Assembly (NCBI RefSeq): GCF_016722765.1
Contig: NZ_JAEQND010000005.1
Coordinates: 310,001 to 374,000, forward strand
Direction: 5' to 3'
DNA from: Ramlibacter alkalitolerans
GTDB taxonomy: Bacteria > Pseudomonadota > Gammaproteobacteria > Burkholderiales > Burkholderiaceae_C
DNA length: 64,000 nucleotides
Shown: positions 57,255 to 64,000 of the stretch, one piece after another
Layout of the letters: each line of letters starts with the position of its first letter
Numbering within the stretch: position 1 is the stretch's first letter
Translations under genes and position numbers: made by a program
Notes under the pieces: generated by a model
The model's input: only the letters and a program-made list of their open reading frames with translations
Database searches by the model: none
What the model was told of the DNA's origin: nothing

Positions 57255-57785
57255 TCAGCCGTGTTGGCGGCCGAAGTGGTGGCCGTGGCCGCGCTTGCCG
57301 CCCATGCGGCTGGCGAAGCGCAGGCCGACCTGGTCGAACACCTTCTGCTGCTCGGGATTGAGCTGGGCGTAGAAGGTCTTGGTGGCATCCATGCGCTTGT
57401 CCATGGCGGCCGCGCGCTGGGCCCGCAGCGCCTTCATGCGGTCGATACGCTCGGGCGTGGTCAGCTGGCGGAAGCCGGCGCGGTCCGCGTGCTGACGGGG
57501 CGTCGGCTTGATCGCCGCCGTCCAGGCTTCCCAGGCGCCCTCCTGGCCGCGGGAGATCTGCAGCTTGTCCTTCAGCTGGCCCAGGCGCTTGGCCATGCGC
57601 TCTTCCATCCGGGCGCGCATGCGCTCCATGCGGGCCGGGTCCATGCGGCCGTGCTCGCCCTGCATCGTGTGCGGGGCACCCGGACCGGCGGCAGGCGCGG
57701 CGGGGGTCTGCGTCTGGGCCACGGCGCCGAGGCCGAGCCCAGCCAGCAGGGTGGCGGTCAGCAGGGTGCGGTGCAGTGTCTTCAT
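57255..57785 (-). CDS. Spy/CpxP-like periplasmic protein
   Basis: A 176-aa protein with a signal peptide (1-23), long helices and degenerate LTxxQ motifs (LTTPERIDR, LNPEQQKVFD), typical of the Spy/CpxP chaperone group. The ending GGKRGHGHHFGRQHG is His-rich and may bind metal. It lies near the copper module. No cpxRA in the window. Confidence 0.82.
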   Translation of the reverse strand: MKTLHRTLLTATLLAGLGLGAVAQTQTPAAPAAGPGAPHTMQGEHGRMDPARMERMRARMEERMAKRLGQLKDKLQISRGQEGAWEAWTAAIKPTPRQHADRAGFRQLTTPERIDRMKALRAQRAAAMDKRMDATKTFYAQLNPEQQKVFDQVGLRFASRMGGKRGHGHHFGRQHG

Positions 57786-58074
57786 GTCGAGTCCTTTCGT
57801 TGAGGGGGCGGGCGTGCTTGCCTGTTGCCATGCAGTCTGAGCAGTGGATGTGTACCGGCCATCGCGCCGCCGTTGCGGCTGTGTAAAGAATCCAGGCTCT
57901 GCGCTGCGCTGGGGTGTACAAGCCGGGTCGAAGCGGTCCTACGGGAAGCGTCCACTGCCAGCGACGCTGCAAACGGCCGGGCAGGTTGACAGTCACTGCC
58001 AGCAGTTTCGCTTTTGCATTCACGGGGCTTCGCAGGGACCCCGAGCCGCGGCAAGAAGCCGCAAGGAGTACACC

Positions 58075-58422
58075 ATGAGGTACCAGGCTTTCGTGCGGGC
58101 GGTGGCCGGAGTGCTGGCGACCACCGTGATCGGCGCCGGTGCGGCGCTGGCGCAGTCGCAGCCGCAACCGCAGGTGATGACGGACGCAGCCCCGCTGCCC
58201 GCCACCGAACGATCCAGCCTCGGCGCTGTGATCATCATGGACCAGCCGGTGCTGGCGCAGCGCGAGGCCATGCAGGCCGCGCAGGAGCGCAACGGCGTCG
58301 ACACGCGCGCCCTGGGCGCCGGCCCGACGCGCATCATGCGCGACGCGCAGACGCGCGACCAGCTGGAGCTGCAGCGGGCGCTGGATGAGGCGCTGCGAAG
58401 GGAACAGCAGTTGCCGAAGTGA
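58075..58422 (+). CDS. secreted hypothetical protein with LGAGP motif
   Basis: A 115-aa protein. A signal peptide (about 1-27) is followed by PLPATERSSLGAVIIMDQPVLAQREAM..., VDTRALGAGPTRIMRD and a charged C-terminal helix. The VDT..LGAGP motif links it to the 56491 gene. AAGGAG lies eight bases before ATG 58075. Family A repeat and array follow the stop. Confidence 0.65.
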   Translation: MRYQAFVRAVAGVLATTVIGAGAALAQSQPQPQVMTDAAPLPATERSSLGAVIIMDQPVLAQREAMQAAQERNGVDTRALGAGPTRIMRDAQTRDQLELQRALDEALRREQQLPK

Positions 58423-58433
58423 CGGAGTGAACC

Positions 58434-58591
58434 GTCATCCCCGCGCAGGCGGGGACCCGGGGCGTTGGGAAACTCGCCGCGCGCGGCGAGCATCGGGAGC
58501 CCTGGATTCCCGCCTTCGCGGGAATGACGGAGGGGGATGCGGGAATGACGGAGGGCGATGCCGGTGGACGGAGGGCGATGCCGGAATGACG
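58434..58591. repeat. family A repeat plus 21-bp tandem array
   Basis: The element spans 58434-58528. Three 21-bp units (GGGAATGACGGAGGGNGATGC, one degenerate with GGTGGACGG) follow to 58591. Non-coding copy between the 58075 gene and cueR. Confidence 0.85.
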
Positions 58592-58599
58592 TGCCTGCC

Positions 58600-59019
58600 T
58601 TAGCCCGCCAGTTCATCGAGGATCGGGCACTCCGGGCGCTCGTCGCCGTGGCAGCAGTGGATCAGGTGCTGCAGCGTGCGCTGCATCGCCTGCATCTGCG
58701 CGATGCGCTGGGCCAGGTCGTCGGCGTGCTTCTGCGCGATGCGCCGCACGCTGGCACTCGCGCGCCGGCGGTTCTGCCACAGGCCGACCAGTTCGCCGAT
58801 CTCCTCCATCGAGAAACCGAGTTCGCGCGCCCGCTTGATGAAGCGCAGCGTGTGCACGTCGGCCTCGCTGTACTGGCGGTAGCCGCTGTCGGTGCGCGCC
58901 ACGCGGGCCAGCAGGCCCAGCCCCTCGTAGTGCCGCACCATCTTGGCCGACACGCCGGACTGGCGCGCCGCCTCGCCGATGTTCACCGGCCAGTCGGTGC
59001 TGCTCGCATCCCGCTTCAA
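58600..59019 (-). CDS. cueR: copper efflux regulator CueR
   Basis: A 139-aa MerR-family activator with an N-terminal winged helix (NIGEAARQSGVSAKMVRHYE), a long dimerisation helix and a C-terminal metal loop with Cys pair HCCHGDERPECPIL, diagnostic for Cu(I)/Ag(I) sensing. The start is probably TTG at 59019 overlapping the copZ stop (TTGA); a GTG at 58986 just before NIGEAA is the alternative and yields the more usual length. It controls the two dyads in the copZ-copA gap. Confidence 0.88.
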   Translation of the reverse strand: MKRDASSTDWPVNIGEAARQSGVSAKMVRHYEGLGLLARVARTDSGYRQYSEADVHTLRFIKRARELGFSMEEIGELVGLWQNRRRASASVRRIAQKHADDLAQRIAQMQAMQRTLQHLIHCCHGDERPECPILDELAG

Positions 59020-59213
59020 GCGGCGACCTTGTAGCCTTCTTCCTCGATGGCGCGGGCAATGGCCGCGGGGTCCTGCTGCGACTGCACTTCGACCTTGCCG
59101 CTGGCCAGGTCGACCTTGACCTCGGCCTGGGGATCGACCGACTTCACGGCCTCGGTGACGGCGCCGGCGCAGTGGCCGCAGGTCATGCCCTCGACCTGGA
59201 AGGTCTGGTTCAT
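59016..59213 (-). CDS. copZ: copper chaperone CopZ
   Basis: A 65-aa HMA-fold protein with the copper site MTCGHC (near residues 10-15). It carries Cu(I) to CopA and CueR. The start ATG at 59213 is downstream of its CueR-type promoter. Coupled with cueR by a four-base overlap. Confidence 0.93.
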   Translation of the reverse strand: MNQTFQVEGMTCGHCAGAVTEAVKSVDPQAEVKVDLASGKVEVQSQQDPAAIARAIEEEGYKVAA

Positions 59214-59255
59214 GGGGTTTCCTTTCGGTTGGGGTGGGAACGATGGGTGAAGCTT

Positions 59256-59281
59256 GAACCCTGCCACCATGGTAAGGTCAA
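59256..59281 (-). promoter_or_regulatory. CueR-type promoter of copZ-cueR
   Basis: Minus strand -35 TTGACC (59281-59276) with a 19-bp spacer containing the dyad ACCTTACC...GGCAGGGT (59278-59258), then TCAAGCT as the -10 region. The 19-bp spacer and dyad are hallmarks of MerR-family promoters. Confidence 0.7.
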
Positions 59282-59313
59282 TCCCGCAACGTGCGACCCT
59301 TCGCCCGGCCGGG

Positions 59314-59327
59314 TTGATCCGCATCAA
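59314..59327. promoter_or_regulatory. perfect FNR/Anr box in the copA-copZ gap
   Basis: TTGATCCGCATCAA equals the TTGAT-N4-ATCAA consensus with no mismatch. It ends three bases before the copA -35. Confidence 0.75.
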
Positions 59328-59330
59328 GGC

Positions 59331-59361
59331 TTGACCTTCCCATCATGGCAAGGTCGACCAT
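59331..59361 (+). promoter_or_regulatory. CueR-type promoter of copA
   Basis: -35 TTGACC (59331-59336), 19-bp spacer, -10 GACCAT (59356-59361). The dyad ACCTTCC (59334-59340)...GGCAAGGT (59347-59354) lies between. Transcription should start near 59368. Confidence 0.78.
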
Positions 59362-59368
59362 CGCTGCC

Positions 59369-61609
59369 ATGGACAGTTCCACCACCACCCTCGATCTCGG
59401 CGTCGCCGGGATGACCTGTGCCTCCTGCGTGGCGCGCGTCGAGCGGGCCCTGAAGAAGGTGCCCGGCGTGAGCGACGCCACCGTGAACCTCGCGACCGAA
59501 TCGGCGCGGGTGACCTTCGCGCCCTCGGAGCAGATGGAAGCGCAGATCCGGCGTGCGGTGCGCAACGCCGGCTACGAGCCGCGCGCCGTCGCCGATGGCC
59601 CGCAGGAAGACCTGTCGCCCTGGGCCGGCTTCGCGCCGGTCGGGATCGGCCTGCTGCTTTCGCTGCCGCTGGTGCTGCCGATGTTCGGCGAGCTGGTCGG
59701 GCTGCACTGGATGTTGCCGGCCTGGCTGCAGTTCGTGCTGGCCACGCCGGTGCAGTTCATCCTGGGTGCGCGCTTCTACCGCGCCGGCTGGCATGCGCTG
59801 AAGGCCGGCACCGGCAACATGGACCTGCTGGTGGCCATCGGCACCAGCGCCGGCTGGGGCCTGTCGGCCTGGCTGTGGCTGGTGCAGGGGCACGAGCACC
59901 TCTACTTCGAGGCCTCGGCCGTGGTGGTCACCCTGGTGCTCCTGGGCAAGTGGCTGGAGGCCCGGGCCAAGCGCCAGACCACCACCGCCATCCGCGCGCT
60001 GCAGGCGCTGCGGCCCGAAACGGCGCACGTGCTCGTCAAGGGCGGCAAGCAAGCCGACCTGCCGCTGGCCGAAGTGATGAACGGCGACCAGCTGGTGGTG
60101 CGGCCGGGCGAGCGCGTGCCCGCCGACGGCATCGTGGAGCAGGGCGAGACCCAGGTCGACGAAGCCATGCTGACGGGCGAGCCGCTGCCCGTGCCCAAAG
60201 CCGAAGGCGCCCGCGTCACCGGCGGCAGCATCAACGGCGAAGGCCGCTTCGTGATGCGGGCCACGGCGGTCGGCAGCGAGAGCGTGCTGGCGCACATCAT
60301 CCGCCTGGTCGAGGACGCGCAGGCCGGCAAGGCGCCGATCCAGCGACTGGTGGACCAGGTCTCGGCCGTCTTCGTGCCGGTGGTGCTGCTGCTGGCGGCG
60401 GTGACGCTGGCGGGCTGGCTGTTCGCCGGCGCCGGCGTCGAGCAGGCCCTGATCCACGCCGTGGCGGTGCTGGTGATCGCCTGTCCCTGTGCCCTGGGCC
60501 TGGCCACGCCGGCGGCCATCATGGCCGGCACCGGCGTCGCTGCGCGGCACGGCATCCTGATCAAGGACGCGCAGGCGCTGGAGCTGGCCCACCGGGTGGA
60601 CACGGTGGCCTTCGACAAGACCGGCACCCTGACCGTGGGTCAGCCGCGGCTGGTGGCCTTCATCGCCGCTCCCGGGGCCGACGAGGCGCAGCAGCTGGCC
60701 GCCGCCGCGGCCCTGCAAAGCGGCAGCGAGCACCCGCTGGCGCGCGCCGTGGTGGGCGCAGCGCGCGAGCGGGGCCTGGCGCTGGCGGCGCCGGACCAGG
60801 TGCGTGCGGTGACGGGCCGCGGCACCGAAGGCGAGGTCGCCGGCCGGGCCCTGCTGATCGGCAGCCTGCGCTGGATCGAGGAGCTCGGGTTGCCGCTGCA
60901 GGCCTGGGAGGCGGAGATCCGCCGGCTGCAGGCGGAGGGCGCGACCCTGTCGGCGCTGGTGGAACGCGAGGGCCCGGCCCTGGCGCTGCGGGCGCTGATG
61001 GCCTTTGCCGACGAACCCAAGGCCGGGGCGGCGCAAGCCCTGGCGCACCTGCGCGAGCGCGGGCTGCGGCTGGTGATGATCTCCGGCGACAACCAGGCCG
61101 CGGCGCAGGCCATGGCGGGCCGCCTGGGGCTGCGCGAGGACGAGGTGCAGGCCGAGGTACTGCCCGGCGAGAAGGCGGCCCGCGTGGCGGCCCTGCGGGC
61201 CGGCGGGCACGTGGTGGCGATGGTGGGCGACGGCGTCAACGACGCCCCGGCCCTGGCCGCGGCCGACGTCGGCATCGCGATGGGCACCGGCACCGACGTG
61301 GCGATGCACGCGGCCGGCGTGACGCTGATGCGCGGCGACGTCGGGCTGGTGGCGGGTGCGCTGGACATCTCGCACCGCACCGTGCGCAAGATCCGGCAGA
61401 ACCTGTTCTGGGCCTTCGCGTACAACGTGGCCGGCATCCCGCTGGCGGCCTTCGGCTTCCTCAGCCCGGTGGTGGCGGGGGCGGCGATGGCGCTGTCGAG
61501 CGTGAGCGTGCTGACCAATGCGCTGCTGCTGAAGAAGTGGCGCAGCGACGGGGATTCGCTTCGCTCCACCGCCAGCCTGCGGGAGATCGGGCAGGCTGCG
61601 GGCGGTTGA
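59369..61609 (+). CDS. copA: Cu(I)-exporting P1B-type ATPase CopA
   Basis: A 746-aa copper pump. It has one N-terminal HMA domain (MTCASC at about 15-20), eight membrane helices, TGEP in the actuator domain, CPC in [11 protein letters not shown], the phosphorylated Asp in DKTGT and [10 protein letters not shown]. It expels Cu(I) to the periplasm. An in-frame ATG at 59345 lies inside the CueR dyad and upstream of the predicted transcript start, so ATG 59369 is chosen; the message would then be leaderless or nearly so. Divergent from copZ-cueR. Confidence 0.94.
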   Translation: MDSSTTTLDLGVAGMTCASCVARVERALKKVPGVSDATVNLATESARVTFAPSEQMEAQIRRAVRNAGYEPRAVADGPQEDLSPWAGFAPVGIGLLLSLPLVLPMFGELVGLHWMLPAWLQFVLATPVQFILGARFYRAGWHALKAGTGNMDLLVAIGTSAGWGLSAWLWLVQGHEHLYFEASAVVVTLVLLGKWLEARAKRQTTTAIRALQALRPETAHVLVKGGKQADLPLAEVMNGDQLVVRPGERVPADGIVEQGETQVDEAMLTGEPLPVPKAEGARVTGGSINGEGRFVMRATAVGSESVLAHIIRLVEDAQAGKAPIQRLVDQVSAVFVPVVLLLAAVTLAGWLFAGAGVEQALIHAVAVLVIACPCALGLATPAAIMAGTGVAARHGILIKDAQALELAHRVDTVAFDKTGTLTVGQPRLVAFIAAPGADEAQQLAAAAALQSGSEHPLARAVVGAARERGLALAAPDQVRAVTGRGTEGEVAGRALLIGSLRWIEELGLPLQAWEAEIRRLQAEGATLSALVEREGPALALRALMAFADEPKAGAAQALAHLRERGLRLVMISGDNQAAAQAMAGRLGLREDEVQAEVLPGEKAARVAALRAGGHVVAMVGDGVNDAPALAAADVGIAMGTGTDVAMHAAGVTLMRGDVGLVAGALDISHRTVRKIRQNLFWAFAYNVAGIPLAAFGFLSPVVAGAAMALSSVSVLTNALLLKKWRSDGDSLRSTASLREIGQAAGG

Positions 61610-61619
61610 CGTGCGTCAA
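61606..61619. promoter_or_regulatory. FNR/Dnr-like box before hemerythrin gene 2
   Basis: TTGACGTGCGTCAA, a perfect palindrome fitting TTGAY-N4-RTCAA. It overlaps the copA stop codon; the centre lies about 57 bp before the ATG at 61670. Confidence 0.5.
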
Positions 61620-61669
61620 CCGGGTCGGGCGGTGCGCATGCGAACCTGAGTGCAGGAGATCCAGCGTCC

Positions 61670-62254
61670 ATGTCCCGACCCGCCCTGCAAATCATCCGCG
61701 ACGAGCATGCCGCCGTCGCGGCCGTCCTTCGATCGCTGCTGCAGATGATGGAGCGCGCGCCGGACGAGCAGCCCGAGCGCTTCTTCGACGTGATGCGGGC
61801 CATGCTGTTCTACATCGACGAGTTCCCGGAGCGCCGCCACCATCCGAAGGAGTCGGACCTGCTGTTCCCCAAGGTGGCCCGCGTGGCGCCGCAGCTGATG
61901 GCCGTGATCCGCCGGCTGGAGGACGACCACCTGCAGGGCGAGGACCGCGTGCGCGAACTGCAGCACCTGCTGCTGGCATGGGAACTGCTCGGCGACAGCC
62001 GCCGCGCGGCCTTCCAGGAGGCGGCGCGCGCGTACGTGGAGTTCTACCTCTCGCACATGCGCGTGGAGGAAACCGAGATCCTGCCGACCGCGATCAGGCT
62101 GCTGCCGGATGAGGACTGGGCGCAGCTCGATGAAGCGTTCGCGCAGCACCGCGACCCGATGGCGACCGGCAGCCACGACCCGGTGTACGACCGCCTGTTC
62201 ACCCGCATCGTGATGCGCACGCCGGCGCCGATCGGCGTCGGCCCGGCTTTCTAG
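61670..62254 (+). CDS. hemerythrin-domain protein 2
   Basis: A 194-aa four-helix di-iron protein with ligands DEH (near 9-11), RRHHPKES (near 49-55), EDDH (near 84-87) and SHMRVEETEILP (near 128-139). The order matches hemerythrin gene 1 at 26937, and the two are about as long. Likely senses or buffers oxygen, nitric oxide or iron. AGGAG lies 13 bases before the ATG. It sits 60 bp after copA and could be read through from it. Confidence 0.88.
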   Translation: MSRPALQIIRDEHAAVAAVLRSLLQMMERAPDEQPERFFDVMRAMLFYIDEFPERRHHPKESDLLFPKVARVAPQLMAVIRRLEDDHLQGEDRVRELQHLLLAWELLGDSRRAAFQEAARAYVEFYLSHMRVEETEILPTAIRLLPDEDWAQLDEAFAQHRDPMATGSHDPVYDRLFTRIVMRTPAPIGVGPAF

Positions 62255-62257
62255 TTT

Positions 62258-62375
62258 GGCTCCCTCCCCCCTGCGGGGGAGGGCTGGGGTGGGGGCACTC
62301 CGGAGGTTCGAATCCATCTCCAAGGCCGGAGTGCCGCCCTCCCTACCTCCCCCCGGCGGGGGGAGGAGTCCTTCC
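62258..62375. repeat. family C-like hairpins between convergent genes
   Basis: CTCCCTCCCCCCTGCGGGGGAGGG (62260-62283 region), an inner inverted pair CACTCCGG...CCGGAGTG (about 62297-62334) and a CTCCCCCC/GGGGGGAG hairpin (about 62347-62367). They separate the hemerythrin gene from the convergent oxidoreductase and may act as terminators. Confidence 0.6.
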
Positions 62376-62377
62376 TT

Positions 62378-63484
62378 CTATTTCAGCGCCGGGTAGTCCG
62401 TGTAGCCCTGCGCCCCGCCGCCGTACAGCGTCGCCTTGTCGATGTCCGCCAGCGCTGCGTTCGCGCGCAGCCGCTCCACCAGGTCGGGGTTCGAGATGAA
62501 GGGGCGGCCGAAGGCGACCACGTCGGCGCCGTGTTCCAGCGCTTGTTCCGCCAGCCGGCGGTCGTAGCCGTTGTTCACCATCCAGGCCCCCTTGGCGCCC
62601 GCTTCGCGCCAGGCGCGCTGCAGCGCCGCGTAGTCGAACGGGCGGCCATCGACTTCGCGCGGGCCGCCGGTGGCGCCCTCGATCACGTGCACGTAGGCCA
62701 GGCCCATGCCCGCGAGTTCGCGCACCACGTACTCGAACAGCGGCTGCGGATGCTCGTCGGCGATGTCGTTGGCCGGCGTCACCGGCGAGAGCCGCACGCC
62801 GACGCGCTCGGCGCCGATCTCCTCCACCACGGCGCGCATCACTTCGAGCAGCAGGCGGGCGCGGTTCGGGATGGTGCCGCCGTAGTCGTCGTGGCGCTGG
62901 TTGGCGCCGGTCTTGAGGAACTGGTCGAGCAGGTAGCCGTTGGCGCCGTGCACCTCCACGCCATCGAAGCCGGCACTGGTGACGGCATGGCGCGCGGCAT
63001 GCCGGAAATCCTGCACGATGCCGGGCAGCTCGCCGGCATCGAGTGCGCGCGGCTCCGAGGTGGCGACGAAGCTGCCCGTTCCATCGGCCTTCTTCAGCCA
63101 GGTCTTGGTCCTGGCGGTGATGGCCGATGGAGCGACCGGCTGCTGCCGGTCCGGCTGCAGGTCGACGTGCGAGACGCGCCCGACGTGCCACAGCTGGCAG
63201 TAGATGCGGCCGCCCTGGCCGTGCACCGCATCGGTCACGCGCTTCCAGCCATCGAGCTGCTCGGTGCTGTACAGGCCAGGGACGTCGGCATAGCCCTGGC
63301 CCTGGTGCGTGATGGCCGTGGCCTCGCTGATGATCAGGCCGGCCGAGGCTCGCTGGGCGTAGTACTGCGCCATCAGGGGCGTGGGAATGGCGTCGGGGGC
63401 GCGGTTGCGCGTGAGCGGCGCCATGACGATGCGATTGGGCAGGTGCAGTCTCCCGAGCTGCACGGGTTGGAACAGTGATTTCAT
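62378..63484 (-). CDS. Old Yellow Enzyme family alkene reductase (NemA-like)
   Basis: A 368-aa FMN-dependent TIM barrel. It has an N-terminal LFQPVQLGRLHLPNRIVMAPLTR with the FMN contact, CQLWHVGRVSH with the substrate His, AGFDGVEVHGANGYLLDQFL, and VAFGRPFISNPDLVERLR at the end. It reduces activated C=C bonds or nitro/nitrate esters with NADPH. The start ATG at 63484 is the family start. No nemR is adjacent. Confidence 0.93.
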   Translation of the reverse strand: MKSLFQPVQLGRLHLPNRIVMAPLTRNRAPDAIPTPLMAQYYAQRASAGLIISEATAITHQGQGYADVPGLYSTEQLDGWKRVTDAVHGQGGRIYCQLWHVGRVSHVDLQPDRQQPVAPSAITARTKTWLKKADGTGSFVATSEPRALDAGELPGIVQDFRHAARHAVTSAGFDGVEVHGANGYLLDQFLKTGANQRHDDYGGTIPNRARLLLEVMRAVVEEIGAERVGVRLSPVTPANDIADEHPQPLFEYVVRELAGMGLAYVHVIEGATGGPREVDGRPFDYAALQRAWREAGAKGAWMVNNGYDRRLAEQALEHGADVVAFGRPFISNPDLVERLRANAALADIDKATLYGGGAQGYTDYPALK

Positions 63485-63560
63485 GGAGTGTTGGTGGCAA
63501 AAACGAAACCGGGGTTCGTCCTCGAACCCCGGTGCGGCGGGTAACGCCTGGTGTCGCGTC

Positions 63561-63600
63561 GCAGGCTGGTGGTGAGCCGCGTCAGCGCGAACCCCAGCGC
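63561..63600. repeat. family B fragment
   Basis: GCAGGCTGGTGGTGAGCCGC followed by GCGAACCCCAGCGC, the left half of the family B repeat, in the gap between gst and the alkene reductase. Confidence 0.65.
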
Positions 63601-63605
63601 TTCGA

Positions 63606-64000
63606 TCAGGCCAGCTTCTCGAGCTTCAGCGCCTCCTGCACGGCCGGCCGGGCCTCCACCCGCGCGTTGTGCGCGGTGAGGTTCTTGAAGCCCGCGATGT
63701 CGATGTTCATCGGCTTGGTCCAGCGCGTCACCACGTAGAGGTAGGCATCGGCCACCGTGAAGTGGTCGCCCATGAGGTACTCCTTGCCTTCGAGTTGCTG
63801 GTCGACGAACTCGAAGCGCTTGGCCAGCTTGTCGCGGAACATGGGCTTGGCCTCTTCCGGCGTGGCCGGCATGAACAGCGGCGAGAAGGTCTTGTGGATC
63901 TCGGTGCCGATGAAGGTCAGCCACTCCTGCAGGCGATAGCGCGGCAGGGTGCCGTTGGCGGGCGCGAGGTTCTTGTTCGGGACCTGGTCGGCCACGTACT
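63606..64000 (-). CDS. gstA: glutathione S-transferase, N-terminus beyond the window
   Basis: 131 codons of the C-terminal part of a beta-class GST; the frame stays open to the window edge (YVADQVPNKNLAPAN...). RYRLQEWLTFIGTEIHKTFSPLF and MGDHFTVADAYLYVV are the helical-domain signatures. The thioredoxin-like N-terminal domain is outside. It conjugates glutathione to electrophiles. The symbol is by similarity. Confidence 0.88.
   Translation of the reverse strand, partial: YVADQVPNKNLAPANGTLPRYRLQEWLTFIGTEIHKTFSPLFMPATPEEAKPMFRDKLAKRFEFVDQQLEGKEYLMGDHFTVADAYLYVVTRWTKPMNIDIAGFKNLTAHNARVEARPAVQEALKLEKLA

Noticed and set aside
57986..58014. TTGACA-based promoter for the 58075 gene
   Set aside because: A perfect -35 but no acceptable -10 at 16-18 bp.
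59345..59368. Longer copA start
   Set aside because: The ATG lies in the CueR dyad, upstream of the predicted transcript start.
62303..62323. tRNA T-arm-like GGTTCGAATCC
   Set aside because: The 3' stem does not pair with the 5' stem, and no acceptor, D or anticodon arm can be built around it on either strand.

Overview
The window is about 64 kb of high-GC chromosomal DNA. The gene set and dialect point to a betaproteobacterium of the order Burkholderiales, most likely Comamonadaceae (Ramlibacter/Variovorax-like). Signs of this are the divergent rpmH-rnpA-yidD-yidC-mnmE and dnaA-dnaN-gyrB blocks, the RnpA with a central insertion, the endonuclease/phosphatase-clsB-ybhN operon, and many short family-restricted proteins. 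The family assignment is inference from protein style; no database was searched.

Layout. 1-6.8 kb: GDT1-type Mn exporter behind a yybP-ykoY riboswitch, an ammonium transporter, two tandem glycine-rich RRM proteins with matching leader hairpins, then an SDR-lptC-kdsC-kdsD operon for Kdo/LPS transport. 6.8-10.9 kb: KefB-type antiporter, apt, a repeat-containing hypothetical and a cNMP-binding protein. 11-21.5 kb: replication-initiation neighbourhood with mnmE, yidC, yidD, rnpA, rpmH | dnaA, dnaN, gyrB. 21.6-26.8 kb: small accessory/defence island with an Mrr-type nuclease, a probable sulfur-modification-dependent HNH nuclease and a frameshifted DUF2075 nuclease-helicase. 26.9-33.6 kb: hemerythrin, DUF1428, a MASE1-like hybrid kinase, and a glutamine-synthetase-like/aminotransferase pair for amine catabolism. 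33.7-36.7 kb: two paralogous small proteins sharing an almost identical sigma-54-like promoter, with a MEDS-domain gene between them and a J-domain protein beside them. 36.8-47.6 kb: Tim44-like, NhaR-like, MFS, a double-KaiC ATPase translationally coupled to a hybrid histidine kinase, a run of five tiny genes, NnrU, VOC and SDR proteins. 47.7-55.5 kb: SRPBCC, minCDE, UdgX with its DUF4130 partner, and the ybhN-clsB-EEP envelope operon. 55.8-64 kb: PagL-like protein, two secreted proteins sharing an LGAGP motif, Spy-like protein, a divergent copper module (cueR-copZ | copA), a second hemerythrin, an Old Yellow Enzyme and the start-truncated end of a GST.

Three dispersed repeat families run through the window. 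The main one (family A) is a REP-like element with GTCATTCCCGCG ends that translates as VIPAQAGIQ...SAGMT or LRGNDG. It sits in the dnaA-dnaN and dnaN-gyrB gaps, inside mnmE (between the G4 and G5 motifs), in the rnpA 3' end and in a small gene at 52 kb. At four loci it is flanked by locus-specific tandem arrays of about 21 bp. A second family (C) encodes LTPALSRRERE and lies in the minC linker. Regulatory sequence stands out at several points: FNR/Anr-type boxes before both hemerythrin genes and in the copA promoter region, two CueR-type dyads, an operator palindrome spanning a perfect -35 before the SRPBCC gene, and a DnaA-box-like cluster in a 456-bp gene-free stretch at 44.5-45.0 kb.
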